Shown: positions 52,647-62,528, counted from the stretch's first letter. The stretch is 64,000 nucleotides of DNA from Lucinisca nassula (GCA_963580285.1 OY757023.1:84655108-84719107), one strand, 5' to 3'. Notes: generated from the letters alone by a model not told the origin. Made by a program: numbers and translations.

Positions 52647-52864
52647 ATTAACCCGTTTAGTACCGGAAACCCCAAAAATGCTACTTGGCAAACAGTGCAG
52701 GCCCAGATCAGAGCGGCGTCTGATCAGCGCCTACACTGTTTGCAAAACGTTTAGCCATTTCTCTAATATTTTTTTAAGAAAACACTACCCTAAAACCCCT
52801 AAATTTCGAAATGGACCCCTGCCATATATAAGATGGACGATTCCATTTGGTCCAAAAAGGGTTA
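52647..52864 (+). mobile_element. Hairpin MITE K, full copy
   Basis: 'attaacccgtttagtaccgg' to 'tttggtccaaaaagggttaa'. One arm of the central palindrome is shortened (CAGATCAGAGCGGCGTCTGA). Confidence 0.75.
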
Positions 52865-52929
52865 AGATTGGTCATGGTAAGGAATGACAGACGAACTATT
52901 AATGAAGAGAAAGGTGGTGTCTATAGTGG

Positions 52930-53456
52930 TACACATCATTTTCCTTATTCCTGCCCTAAGACATGGACTTTTGTTACATGTACTCAACTGAACCGCCTCA
53001 TTCAGGCGCTTCTAATGAGCACCAACAACCTATGTTTGCAGTATCAATAAGACATACATAACAAATCATAAACAATAACCGTTTGTTGTTGTTGTTTTTT
53101 TAGATATGAAAGAAAACACTTTGTCACAAGGACTGCCCCCGCCCATAGGGGCTTGAAAAATATATGGGCTGCATGCTGCTTCCACGCAGAGCTGAATCGG
53201 GCCCGCACACGAGTACTGGTAAACCGCTTAGAGGATCTAAGCCTGTCCAGGAACCGCGGTGCGAGGCGGACCGTCCATGCTAATAAACACTATTGGTTTC
53301 ATTGGGCGACAGGGCTTGAGATGTCATTTCATCTCAATGTCGGGTAAAAGTCCCACAAAATTGGAAGCAACGTCTCCAAAATAACCTTTACAGTGTTGAC
53401 GGGGGACGTTAAACCTAAAATCAACCAACCAACCAACCAACCGTTGTTGTAATGAA
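52930..53456 (-). mobile_element. Hairpin MITE B interrupted by a SINE
   Basis: Core 'gaaccgcctcattcaggcgc', 'acaacctatgtttgcagtat', outer arm 'agatatgaaagaaaacactt' 'tgtcacaagg' which resumes after the SINE as 'cgttgttgtaatgaa'. Confidence 0.75.
53133..53443 (+). mobile_element. SINE-C, full copy inside MITE B
   Basis: Head 'tgcccccgcccataggggct', tail 'ttgacgggggacgttaaacc' and (AACC)n. Its insertion splits the outer arm of the MITE. Confidence 0.9.
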
Positions 53457-53547
53457 TACTGAACCATTTGCATCACTTCCTAGTTCATGTAACTTCCCAT
53501 AAGAGCAGGGTCTTGGGAAAACCCGGTTTTACCAATTACGAACAACA

Positions 53548-53600
53548 AAGGTGCAGATCAGACTGCGCATGCGCGCAGCCTGATCTGCACCTTTGTGTTC
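53548..53600. repeat. Short perfect-stem hairpin
   Basis: 'aaaggtgcagatcagactgc' ... GCGCATGCGCGC ... 'cagcctgatctgcacctttg'. K-like but without K arms. Confidence 0.7.
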
Positions 53601-53668
53601 GCTGCTTGAAAAATACAATACCTCTAGTTTCTATACATAAAATTTGAGATCTCTTGCCAGTCTTTGTA

Positions 53669-53891
53669 CATTAAGAAAACACGCCTATAAAAATGCATTG
53701 TAAACTTTACCGACGAAAAAACGAAAATTTTAAAATGAAAAATTGTCATATTTTTTGTTTATTGCTGCTCAAAACATAGATTGTGGGTAGAGCAGAAATT
53801 AGAAAAAAAAGATTTACCCCTGTAAACCCCAGTATTGCTATATAAAAGTGGGGCTCCAAGGGATCAAAATTATAAAGGTGTTCTCGTGATG
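53669..53891 (+). mobile_element. Hairpin MITE A, core palindrome deleted
   Basis: Both ends present (CATTAAGAAAACACGCC; complement of CATCACGAGAACACC), but the core is cut from 'agattgtgggta' directly to 'gagcagaaatt'. Exact loss of the palindrome is typical of hairpin excision during replication. Confidence 0.85.
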
Positions 53892-54257
53892 TAGCCAAAT
53901 AAGCCCTTTGTGTCTTACCTAGTAGAAGAGCCCCCGAAAGAAACGTTCTCACAGTTTTTCAATTATGTAACAATTATGTAACAAAAATTTGATTTTTATC
54001 GCACCTGTCACGCATTACAAACAAACAAGAGCTAACCGAGTAACCCACAAAATCTGACTGTCGTATACCTACCAGAAGGTACTTTAACAATTGAATGATA
54101 ACTTGTTGAATATACACTCTTTAGGATAAAACGCACCTGTGACATGATCCCACATCTGACACCCGGTGTGGCGTCTCTCCTATCTCTAGATGAAAATGTC
54201 TGATTTTTGAGGGTGCTCGTTGGCGCAGTCTCATTGAAATAACGCAAATACGCAATC

Positions 54258-54480
54258 AGAAATCTGACCCCCTTAAACCCCATTGTTACACAGGAAAAAT
54301 GGGTTTACATTACATTATCTTCCTTATTTCTGTTCTAAAATACAGAGAGTGGGTATTCGTTAGACCCGCTTCTAAACGTGTACCCTCAATCTATATTTTG
54401 AGCAGAAATAAGAACAATTTAAAACAAAAATCGTCTTTTCGGCGGTAAAATTTCAACGTATTTAAATAGGCGCGTTTTCT
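54258..54480 (-). mobile_element. Hairpin MITE A, degenerate
   Basis: 'cccccttaaaccccattgtt', shortened core GACCCGCTTCTAAACG, right end complement of 'gaaaacgcgcctatttaaat'. Confidence 0.7.
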
Positions 54481-54532
54481 ATATAAAGTGGGGTTTACAA
54501 GGATGTTAATTTCACGAACATGTTAACGTGAT
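54481..54532 (+). mobile_element. Hairpin MITE B right-end fragment
   Basis: 'tataaagtggggtttacaag' ... complement of CATCACGTTAACATG. Confidence 0.65.
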
Positions 54533-54559
54533 GGAAATTTCATTTTTACATAAACGGTG

Positions 54560-54830
54560 CATCTCGTGAACACGTCCGTGAAATGAACACCCACTTACAT
54601 CCCATTTTATATAGAGAAAACTGGGTTTACGGGTGTAATCATTAGTTTTCTTATTTTTACTCAAAGACATTTGTTGTGGGTAGTCGTTAGAACCGCCTCG
54701 GTTGTAACGAGCACCCACAACCTATGTTTGCAGTATGAATAAGAAAAATATCATGGATTTTCATCCGAAAAGTAGCCATTTTGGAGATGTGATAAAATGC
54801 ACTATGTCGCACGGGTGTGTTATAGTAATG
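54560..54830 (-). mobile_element. Hairpin MITE B, near-full copy
   Basis: 'catctcgtgaacacgtccgt' to 'gggtgtgttatagtaatg'; the core hairpin is shortened (GAACCGCCTCGGTTG). Confidence 0.8.
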
Positions 54831-55840
54831 AATACTCAAATCTCTGACGATTGACTCCAGCATAATGTGGATTTTTTTTTTTTTTTTTTTTAATGTGGAT
54901 AAATATTGAAGGTAGTTGAAATTCTAAACTATTCCGAGCTGGCACACAATGTTGTCAAAATGCTGAATCTACGAAGAAACATTGATTCAACATTGGGTGC
55001 CTGCCGGGAATATTGTGATAAAAAATAAAACATCTTGGAAGCGTCTTGGAAGCTTATAATATGATTTGGAGTACAAAAACTGAAATTAGTTTAATAGCGT
55101 AAAAGGTGATTGACAAGGAAGTTAACAGATGTGTCAATGTGTATTCTAGTATTGCTTAAGAATTTGCATATCCATTTTCTTTTTCAGACTCTGTCTGCTC
55201 TTCTGACCCTCAGGAATGCACATGCGGCGCCGACATTTGACTTGTCCTTTACAAATCAGAATTTTCGATAAACAGAGCACTATGACGTTTTTGATGGCTA
55301 AATAGACAAGCGGGATATGCTCTTCGTCTCTTCCTGGTATGAATGAGATATAAGTGCATGCGTATTTTCTTCAGATTTTATTGCTTATAATCAACAAGAC
55401 TAAATTACGACAGAAAATTATACAACCGTACATAATTCAAACTGAAGTGATTTTGATGATTTCATTATAGATAGTTTGACTATATAAGGCACAGTCGCCA
55501 TGCAGCTCTCGACGTTGAATCGACGTGAAAGCTATGTTAGAAGCGTTGTTTAAGTATCGATTCACCGTTGAGGCAACGTTGTGTGTCTGTCCGGTTGTGT
55601 TCCTAATTTGGAGACACAAAAAATGAATTGAATGGGCAGAACTGAATGATGCCTTATCATGTTGTTTTAAGTATCAATATGCGGTTAAGCGCAACTTGGA
55701 AGCGTTAATTAACACTTTAAATGCAACATAATGAATTCGATCTGAAATATTCTTATGCTAAGGCAATGATGACACTTTTATATTATTCTGCTACTATAAA
55801 TGCTGCATTTACAGTTCGTGTTACTTTCGGAAGCTCTGTA
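54831..55840. other. Upstream region of the GPCR exon
   Basis: Contains a T run (about 54871-54891) and small AACGTTGA-type TIR pieces (54945-55010 and 55495-55580). A possible acceptor (ctttttcag at 55181-55189) could mark a non-coding leader exon, but nothing confirms it. No promoter motif is claimed. Confidence 0.35.
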
Positions 55841-56270
55841 ATGGACGACACAAATTCAAGTAGCGGAGACCCGTACTCGGAAGAAAAGAGCGAGGCGGCA
55901 AAAGGTATTGAGGCGTTCATCTTGTGTACGATCATTTTTACCGCAGTTACAGGCAACGTTTCCATATGGATCATCATTCTAAAGACGAAGCCTCTCCGAA
56001 CTATCACTAATATGTTCATCCTCGGCCTGTCCGCCGCTGATCTTCTAGTTTCGATTGCCAACATGCCGCTAACAGTGGTGTCAATATTCACCGGTGACTG
56101 GCCTCTCTCTGAGTCTGCGTGTGTTCTATTTGGATTTATCAACATGCTGACTCTAGTGACTAGCGTACTGTCCCTATGCAATATTAGTATCAACAGGTAT
56201 TTTATGGTGTGTAGACCGTCCAAGTTCCAAGACATCTATACAAAGAGAAATGCGATTTTTATGATTATAG
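55841..56270 (+). CDS. Class A GPCR, first coding exon (partial gene)
   Basis: Encodes the N-terminal third of a seven-transmembrane receptor that would signal through G proteins at the cell surface. The preferred start (55841, G at -3 and +4) gives MDDTNSSSGDP, with an N-glycosylation site (NSS). TM1 carries GN (GNVSIWIIIL); intracellular loop 1 is KTKPLRTITN; TM2 has LSAADLL with the conserved Asp. Then come DW and an extracellular Cys (TGDWPLSESAC), and TM3 ends in NRY rather than DRY (SINRYFMVCRP). The exon ends in loop 2/early TM4 at ATTATAG then GTAAG (56270/56271), phase 1. An upstream in-frame ATG at 55721 is possible but has a weak context. NRY and the loop sequence suggest the melatonin-receptor/GPR84/Tre1-moody-like group; ligand unknown. 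TM4-TM7 were not found downstream in the window. Confidence 0.85.
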
Positions 56271-56278
56271 GTAAGACT
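56268..56278 (+). other. Splice donor of the GPCR exon
   Basis: TAG/GTAAG at 56268-56275. A second TAGGTAAA occurs at 56671-56678, just after element L, and may be the duplicated target carrying a second usable donor. Confidence 0.6.
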
Positions 56279-56670
56279 GACACGATTAATCGTATAACCG
56301 ATTAATCGATCGATTAATTACACAAACAATGATTATTATGGCTGATTTGCTTTTAACCGATTACTTGATAGGTACAATTTACTACCTAAAATTATGCCTA
56401 AAATAGCTGGATGAGTGGCAAACAGGACAGACCCTGATGAGACACCGCATTCTGCGGCGTCTCATCTAGGTCTACACTGTTTGCTCAGGCCTGTCTGTTC
56501 AGATATACATATAATAAAGTGCAACATATGGTAAGAGTCATGCTATGAAGAAAGCCAGACAGGTAAAATTATGACAAACACCTTAGCGATTATTAATCGA
56601 TTATCGATTGCAATGACATGGCTGATGATTGATTATCTTTTCAGCTCCGATTAGCCAGCCCTAAAATTTG
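56276..56670. mobile_element. Element L, copy 2, at the splice donor
   Basis: 395 bp matching 49994-50388 ('cacgattaatcgtataaccg' ... 'gctccgattagccagcccta'), including the K-type palindrome (GACACCGCATTCTGCGGCGTC). Flanked by TAGGTAAG and TAGGTAAA (7 of 8 identical). The right edge is uncertain: the shared sequence ends at CAGCCCTA (56663), seven bases before the second TAGGTAAA. Confidence 0.7.
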
Positions 56671-56792
56671 TAGGTAAATATTTTTATTCTTAGTGCATTA
56701 ACCAAAAAAACAATCCAAAAACGTTCATACTGCAAAGTGCGTCACATGATCGATAATGGACTTCAAAATAAACCACGGTTCACTTCAATATA

Positions 56793-57025
56793 CAGTAAAA
56801 TTCCTGTATTAAGACCACCTTTGGGATCGTTCAAAAGTGGTCTTTAAGACCACTTTGTTCAAAAGTGGTCTTTAAGACCACTTTTGACAGTTCCAAAAGT
56901 TGTCTCTGACCTGAGGACATTGTGTGCAGAAAACACTGGGAAAGAATAGCGGCTGCCTTCTAAATAAGCTTTTAAAAGCAGGATTAGTCTTAATTTTAGG
57001 TGGTCTTAATAGCGGAATTTCTCTG
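56793..57025. mobile_element. Pogo-like MITE (AAGACCACC ends), copy 2
   Basis: TA then CAGTAAAATTCCTGTATT at left; complement CAGAGAAATTCCGCTATT followed by TA at right. Inner 'aaagtggtctttaagaccac' repeats. TA flanks and CAGT-like ends fit the pogo/Tc1 group. Confidence 0.7.
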
Positions 57026-57149
57026 TATTAATATTCTCTGTGCAGTTACAGAAAAGCCCATATAGCAAACTACTGGGAATCAGTGCTGTTCATACTTCAA
57101 TTAATACGCTGACTCACGCGACGTAAACAGTGGTTCTCTGTAATATGAT

Positions 57150-57595
57150 TGGAAGATGGCGACGTTACATGTACGGCGCCAACGACGCTGTTCCTCGGTC
57201 ATTAGGAAAACTGCGTGCAATTGTTTTCTTCTTCTATTGTTCCTCATATGCTGGATGGGAAATAATGTAAATATAAGTAAAAGAGGTAATTTATTTAACG
57301 TTCATCGAATTATAAACAACACTAGACAACGAGCGACTTACTTTGCCAGTGACTGGAAAGTTGTTCAAACTTCGATGAACGTTATAAATTGCATCCAATT
57401 CTTAAATGATCAGGCGATTGCGGCGTTATGTCGTCAATGATGATGTCCCGCTGTGCGTAGGAAAATTATATGCAGTTGCTTCTTTATTTCAATTTTAGCC
57501 CGCAAACCAGAAGTATTCGTCAAACAATGCTTGGAAAATGAGGTAAATACAAGTTCATTTACCGTTCATTGCACGGTCATGGCCAAAGAAAATAA
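57150..57595 (+). other. Diverged ~285 bp direct repeat with a 94-codon open frame
   Basis: The frame at 57156-57440 starts MATLHVRRQRRCSSVIR, has a hydrophobic stretch CNCFLLLLFLICWMG and no recognised domain. A diverged second copy of the same DNA ('taggaaaattatatgcagtt', 'aatgaggtaaatacaagttc') follows at 57450-57595 without an open frame. Position next to element M and lack of conservation between the copies argue for a repeat rather than a gene. Confidence 0.3.
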
Positions 57596-57607
57596 ACCCC
57601 GAAAATC

Positions 57608-58126
57608 CATTTAAGAAATGAAATTTATTTTTTTGCAGTTCATGGAAGTATGAACGCAGTGGGTCGCGCGCAAAGTAAATGAACCCCGAAGGGGTTCATG
57701 TATACTTTGCTAGCGACCCACTGTCGTTCATACTTATGAACGCAGTGGGTCGCGCGCAAAGTAAATGAACCCCGAAGGGGTTCATGTATACTTTGCTAGC
57801 GACCCACTGTCGTTCATACTTTAATGAAAAGCAGAAAAAATAAGTTTATTTTATATATTTACATTATTTGCCCCTCATCATTGGGCGAAAAAATGCTTGT
57901 AGGGCGAACTTTTAAAGCTGAAAAACATTTACACGCTGTTTTTCTACAAAGAGCGGATCAGCGTTGACGTCATCAACGCCCGTAGAGAACAATGGTTTAG
58001 AATGACGTCACTTAACGTCACTGAAAATCATGTGATTCGATGCGTTCATGGAAGTATGAACGCAATTGTTTTCTATGGGTTTACATTAGACTTTACACTG
58101 GAAATGTAAATATTGATGTATGAACA
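57608..58126 (+). mobile_element. Element M, copy 2, with duplicated palindrome
   Basis: Matches 41340-41740 in reverse: 'catttaagaaatgaaattta' at left, 'ttacactggaaatgtaaata' at right. The ~86 bp palindrome ('gcagtgggtcgcgcgcaaag' ... GAACCCCGAAGGGGTTC ... 'gcgacccactgtcgttcata') is present twice in tandem (about 57648-57735 and 57736-57822). Confidence 0.75.
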
Positions 58127-58189
58127 ACATTGGGTCACCAGCAAAGTGATGCTCAAGCTTAATTTAACGTTAAAATTATTCCATTGCTT

Positions 58190-58470
58190 ATGCCCATCGG
58201 GCGAAGTTGTGCGAGTCGGACCGTCTCTGCATATAAATTCTATTGGTTTGTTTGCACAGTAGAGCTTGAGCTATTTGTTTGTGTTGAAGTTTGATGCCCC
58301 TGTAAACACTACTTCGGTCATTTTGGAACTTTGCTTCCGATTTTGTAGGCATTTAGCCCGATATTGAGATGAAAAGACAACTGAAGCCCTCCCGCCCAGA
58401 AACCGCTAGGGGTTTAGGAGCGCTCCAATTCGCACCATGTTTCCTTGGCAGGCCCAGGAGGTGTGGTTAG
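58190..58470 (-). mobile_element. SINE-C-related, old copy
   Basis: 'ttgaagtttgatgcccctgt', 'ggtcattttggaactttgct', 'cgatattgagatgaaaagac', 'ccatgtttccttggcaggcc'. An additional plus-orientation piece precedes it at about 58193-58255. Confidence 0.65.
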
Positions 58471-58486
58471 GTAACTTTGCCGGCAG

Positions 58487-58767
58487 CATTACGCAAACAC
58501 GCCTATACAAATACATTGCCACCTTTATCGCCGAAAATATGAAAATTTTATGATGAAAAATTGTGAAAAATTGTGATATTTTTCTTATGTCTGCTCTAAA
58601 TATAGATTGTTGGCACTCGTTAGAACCGCCTCATCGAGGTGGTTCTAACGGGTACCCCACAATCCATATTTTAGAGCGGAATAAGGTTTACCCCTGTAAA
58701 CACAAGTTTTACTATATAAAAGTGGGGTTCGAGGGGGTCAAAATTATATAGGCGTGTTTTCATGATG
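58487..58767 (+). mobile_element. Hairpin MITE A, full copy
   Basis: Ends CATTACGCAAACACGCC and the complement of CATCATGAAAACACGCC; core GAACCGCCTCATCGAGGTGG. Confidence 0.9.
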
Positions 58768-59400
58768 GAAAATCTACAAGCACACAAAAATGTGAGCCTT
58801 AATCTATTTTCAAACTATTAAATAGGCACAGTGATCCCCCGGGAACAAATCAATCAATCCATCAATCAATCAATCAATCAACAGCGCTGTGATGGAGTGC
58901 AGAGAGACGTTCTATTGCCAGAGTCATCCGCAGACAGCATATACATTGTATAGTTCGCTTATAAACATAAACTGCGTTTGCATGTAAATGACAATTTCAT
59001 ACATGCCGTTAATTCCGCAAAGAAGGTAATTCATTTATCATGTGATATTACCGTAAGCCAGTGCATGACAAAGTCTACAAATAAACCAGACCGACCAGAG
59101 AAGACAGATTAGACGGCACTGAGTCTTCGTTGAACGCAGGGACCTTCTAAAACTTCGGTGTTATCCAAAGTGCAAGATTCACAGGCTAATTTAAATCTAC
59201 GCTGTTCGCATAAGTCGTCGTGTAGGTTTTGTCGTGTATCATGCTGTTTAAGTGCTTTCAATGTTATTGCTTTATTGGTCCTTTGAGAATGGTATCGCCT
59301 GATGAAGCTACTTTGCCTGAAGCCCCGATAGATTATGGAAGAGAAGGAACGGGGAATGGGTTAATTCTGACATTTTCAAAGATCTGATTGACAAAGTGAA
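58768..59400. other. No gene; (CAAT)n at ~58.85 kb
   Basis: A (CAAT)n tract at about 58846-58881. Nothing else supported. Confidence 0.4.
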
Positions 59401-59446
59401 ACCTACAAGGGTCGTCCAATATAAATCTGACCTTACCTACATAAAG

Positions 59447-60399
59447 TCATGCATGACACATAGTCATCCCGCACCGATAAGCTCTTCCTCCATCGATGTT
59501 CCAAGGATAAATGTCCATTTTTTCTTTAGAGTCAATCCACTCTCCAACCGCTGCCTTAAGCTCTTCATTTGACAGGATGTGACGTCCAGACATTCGGAAA
59601 CAAAACTCACTGGGTGCTTGATCAGGAGAGTAGGGTGGAGGGGGTATGAGTTGGAAACCGTTCCGCTTCATTGCATTCACAGAAACTTTGAAAGTATGTA
59701 TTCTAGCATTGTCGTGTTGCAACAACATATCTTTAGTAACTTTGATCTTGCACCATGATCTTGTGGATCCGTACAATGTGGCCATTTCCAGAATTATTTC
59801 TGATATGTTTGCCAATGGAAAGCCATAGGAAGACTTCCAAAATCTCGGACATACCCTTCTCGGCATTTACACCTTTTCTTCGTTCGGGTCGATGGGCATG
59901 GTGGGCGAAGCTTGCTTACCAAGTAATGCTTAATATCCGCGGACGCCTGATTACACTCTTCTGGAGTCCATGTCTGTTGATCTGAATATTGATATTTGCC
60001 ATTTTGTCTATGGATTAACGATTTTGGATTAACGCTTTGGTACTACGACCTAAACTACTTTCCACACATTTTCTGTACTACAGCTGCACGTTATTGGTCC
60101 AAAGTAGAAGCATTAATAGTCTTGCCAAGAGGTAAATGGTCCACTCACAGAATTCCTTCCTATCCAAAACATCAATTGCCATGACCTTGCCAACCGAAGG
60201 CTGAGTCTTGAATGTCTTTGGATGCGGCCAACCGTGACCAGTCCGTTTACTTTGCTGTTTAGTTTCAGGATCATAGTGAATGATCCAAGTTTCGTCCCCG
60301 GTAACCAATCTTTCAAAACAGTCTTTCGGATCAAAATAATATCTTTCCAAAGGTGACTCAGACATGAACACTCGGACAGCTTGTTGTTCTTTACATTTG
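59447..60399 (-). pseudogene. Mariner 2 transposase, catalytic part
   Basis: Minus strand. Near 60300 ERLVTGDETWIIHYDPETKQ contains the first catalytic Asp. At about 59733 LQHDNARIHT has the second. At about 59620 PPPYSPDQAPSEF has Glu where mariners have the third Asp. Then GRHILSNEELKAAVGEWIDS leads to a stop near 59447. The frame shifts between about 59870 and 60140. Substitution of the third Asp and the frameshift make it inactive. Confidence 0.9.
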
Positions 60400-60639
60400 G
60401 GCCTCGTCAAGCGATTTTGGTACTTATCGCCTATGCGAGCAGCGAAGGTTCAGGCGAGCCTGCGCATCCGCACAGTCTCGCCAGAACCTTCGCTGCTCGC
60501 TCATACAAGCAGTGAATCAAGAGGAACCTTCAAACAGAAAGCCATTCCCCTGGCCCCTCTGAACGGCTCGACATGCGCAGTTAAAATTTGTCAAGACGGA
60601 ATGCTCGAAGACACAAATTCGCTTGGCGGGGCTCATTTG
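60394..60639 (-). mobile_element. TIR MITE P, copy 2, target duplication CATTTG
   Basis: Element 60400-60633 with ends GCCTCGTCAAGCGATTTT and the complement of GCCCCGCCAAGCGAATTT; central palindrome 'gcgagcagcgaaggttcagg' / 'agaaccttcgctgctcgc'. Flanked by CATTTG (60394-60399, 60634-60639). It sits inside the mariner gene. The 99-codon open frame across it is not a gene. Confidence 0.85.
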
Positions 60640-61011
60640 ACATTTTGGCACCCAACGCGCTGAAAGCTTCCTCATTCCCCAGACAATCATGTTCTAAATG
60701 CTACAATCTCCAAACTTGTAGCCATTTCTGAAACTTTCGTTCGTCTGTCCTGCAATACTAGTTCCCTTAGATTTTCACTAGTAACGTCATCAAGAACGTT
60801 CACATGTCTTCCACTACGGTGCTCGTCCTCTAACTTTACCAGACAACGCCCATTTTTTTTACAGTTGAATATGAAGGAGCAGTCTTTATGTAAACATCAC
60901 ACAATTCCTCATAAATTTCCTGGTTTGTGTACTTTTGTTCAAAATTAGGTATATAATCATTGCACTGTGCTCAATTTGTGAAGGAAATTCGGCAACACTA
61001 ACCCCTGCCAT
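60640..61011 (-). pseudogene. Mariner 2 transposase, N-terminal part
   Basis: Minus strand, start ATG at 61011-61009 (MAGVSVAEFPSQIEHSAM). TNQEIYEELCDVYIK and APSYSTVKK form the first helix-turn-helix. After a shift follow LEDEHRSGRHVNVLDDVTS, ENLRELVLQDRRTKVSEMA and KLSARWVPK (~60645). Several frameshifts. The length of both parts together fits the ~345 residues usual for mariner. Confidence 0.85.
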
Positions 61012-61166
61012 GTCATTGTACCTCACACGGACTACAAATACTAGATTTGCCAATATTATTAGTGTTTGTAACCATGTATTAGGCCTCGATGTGTAATATG
61101 TGAAAAGCGTGCACTTGCAATCAGCCAGTAACCGGATTATATCAGTTAATTATTGAACGACCCTCG

Positions 61167-61310
61167 TTTTTAACGTCACTACAGCTGGTGTAAAGAGAAT
61201 GTGTGGCAGCCATAAAAAGTCTCCCTGACCTACACCATAGTGTACGAGGGTCTCGTAGTTTATATTTATGCCCATTAATTCCATTGTAGACTTTTAAAAG
61301 TATTTGAATG
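61167..61310. other. No gene recognised
   Basis: Short unique-looking spacer. Confidence 0.3.
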
Positions 61311-61430
61311 TCACTGATGAGGTCTAATGGCCGAAGCTCGCTAGTCTGGACCAGAAAAACCTTTACACTCCATACCTTTCAGGTCTGTAGGGTATTCTTT
61401 GCTTCTAAAGGATAAGTTTTTCTTAACTTA
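61310..61430 (-). repeat. Dispersed repeat O copy
   Basis: 'tcactgatgaggtctaatgg', 'ccgaagctcgctagtctgga', 'ttgcttctaaaggataag'; close to 47450-47605. Confidence 0.65.
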
Positions 61431-61984
61431 ATCATATAAATAGAGCGCCTTTGAAACGAATTCTACTCGAACAGAGAAGTTGCATCCTTTAAAAAAGACC
61501 ACACAGCTGTCAGTAGCGTGGCTTGTGTGTTCTCTCTTTGCTCATACCAACGAAAGGACCTTCGTTTCTCTACTGAGTGCTACTGGGTGCATTTAAGAAA
61601 TGATTTGTTTTCGCAGTTTTTCGTGGACAAATCTGGTCATCAAAATTTTAGAGTTTTACCGATTTGACGCTCTTGTGTGCGATACGTAAAAAGGTACAGC
61701 ATTTTCATTGCCGTTTAAGGAGTTATGCCCCCATTGAAATGTTCTACCATTTAGTCGCGCGATCCTTACCGTTGCAAGAATTACAATGCCAATACATTTA
61801 CACCAACAAAATAGTAAGGAAAGTTACTCAGAAAAAAATACTGTTCAGAATGCCGTTTACAATGACGGTGTTACGCAATAACCCCCTGACGTCAACACAT
61901 AATTCTAAAACCCTGTGTTCAGGGCGATAACGTTACATCGCTCAAAGTAACGTAAACAAAGTAAGGCCCATCTTGTCATATCAA
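61431..61984. other. No gene recognised
   Basis: No supported gene or element; short open frames only. Confidence 0.3.
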
Positions 61985-62245
61985 ACTAGAAGTGAAAGCA
62001 ATGATCAGGAATCGATACAATTAACCCACACCTACCATAAGAGACACACCAAAGGGAAAGAAACACAAACACGAAGTAACTGGGCCCTAATGGAAGCATC
62101 AACAGCTGAACGCCATAACGACAGTGTTTTTCCAACCAAAAGACCAATTGGCTATACAAAACAAAAAAGATAAAGGCGATACAAACAATCAAAGACGAAC
62201 TACAACCAAAATAAACCGCGACAGAAGCTCAAAAGCCATGTCAAA
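61985..62245 (+). repeat. Dispersed repeat Q, copy 3
   Basis: 'gtgaaagcaatgatcaggaa' to 'aaataaaccgcgacagaagc'; the 3' part with the G run is missing. Confidence 0.7.
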
Positions 62246-62250
62246 CAGCA

Positions 62251-62528
62251 CATCACGAAAACACGCCTATATAATTTTGACCCCTTCGAACCCCACTTTA
62301 TATAGTAAAACTGGGGTTTGTAGGGGTAAACCTTATTTTCTTATTTCTGCTCTAAAATATAGATTGTGTGTACTCGTTAGAACCGCCTCGATGAGGCGGT
62401 TCTAACGAGTACCAACGATCTATATTTTGAGCAGAAATAAGAAACATATCACAATGTTTCATCATAAAATTTTCATTTTTTGGGCGATAAAGGTGGCAAT
62501 GTATTTGTATAGGCGTGTTTGCGTAATG
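62251..62528 (-). mobile_element. Hairpin MITE A, full copy
   Basis: Ends CATCACGAAAACACGCC and the complement of CATTACGCAAACACGCC; perfect core GAACCGCCTCGATGAGGCGG. Confidence 0.95.

Larger units (their letters stand above)
59406..61166 (-). mobile_element. Mariner 2 (dead), with MITE P inside
   Basis: Inverted ends CAAGGGTCGTCCAATA (59406 on, preceded by TA) and the complement of CGAGGGTCGTTCAATA (61166 back). Inside is one mariner transposase gene on the minus strand, interrupted at 60400-60633 by MITE P. A TA on the right side directly next to the end is not seen. Confidence 0.85.

Noticed and set aside
55783..56235. 150-codon open frame on the minus strand
   Set aside because: It is the complement of the GPCR exon, whose plus-strand reading has clear TM motifs.
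57156..57440. Small membrane protein gene (94 codons, hydrophobic segment)
   Set aside because: A diverged tandem copy of the same DNA next to it is not open, and the region is surrounded by repeats; kept only as a repeat with an open frame.
60364..60663. 99-codon open frame
   Set aside because: It crosses MITE P and the antisense of a mariner pseudogene.
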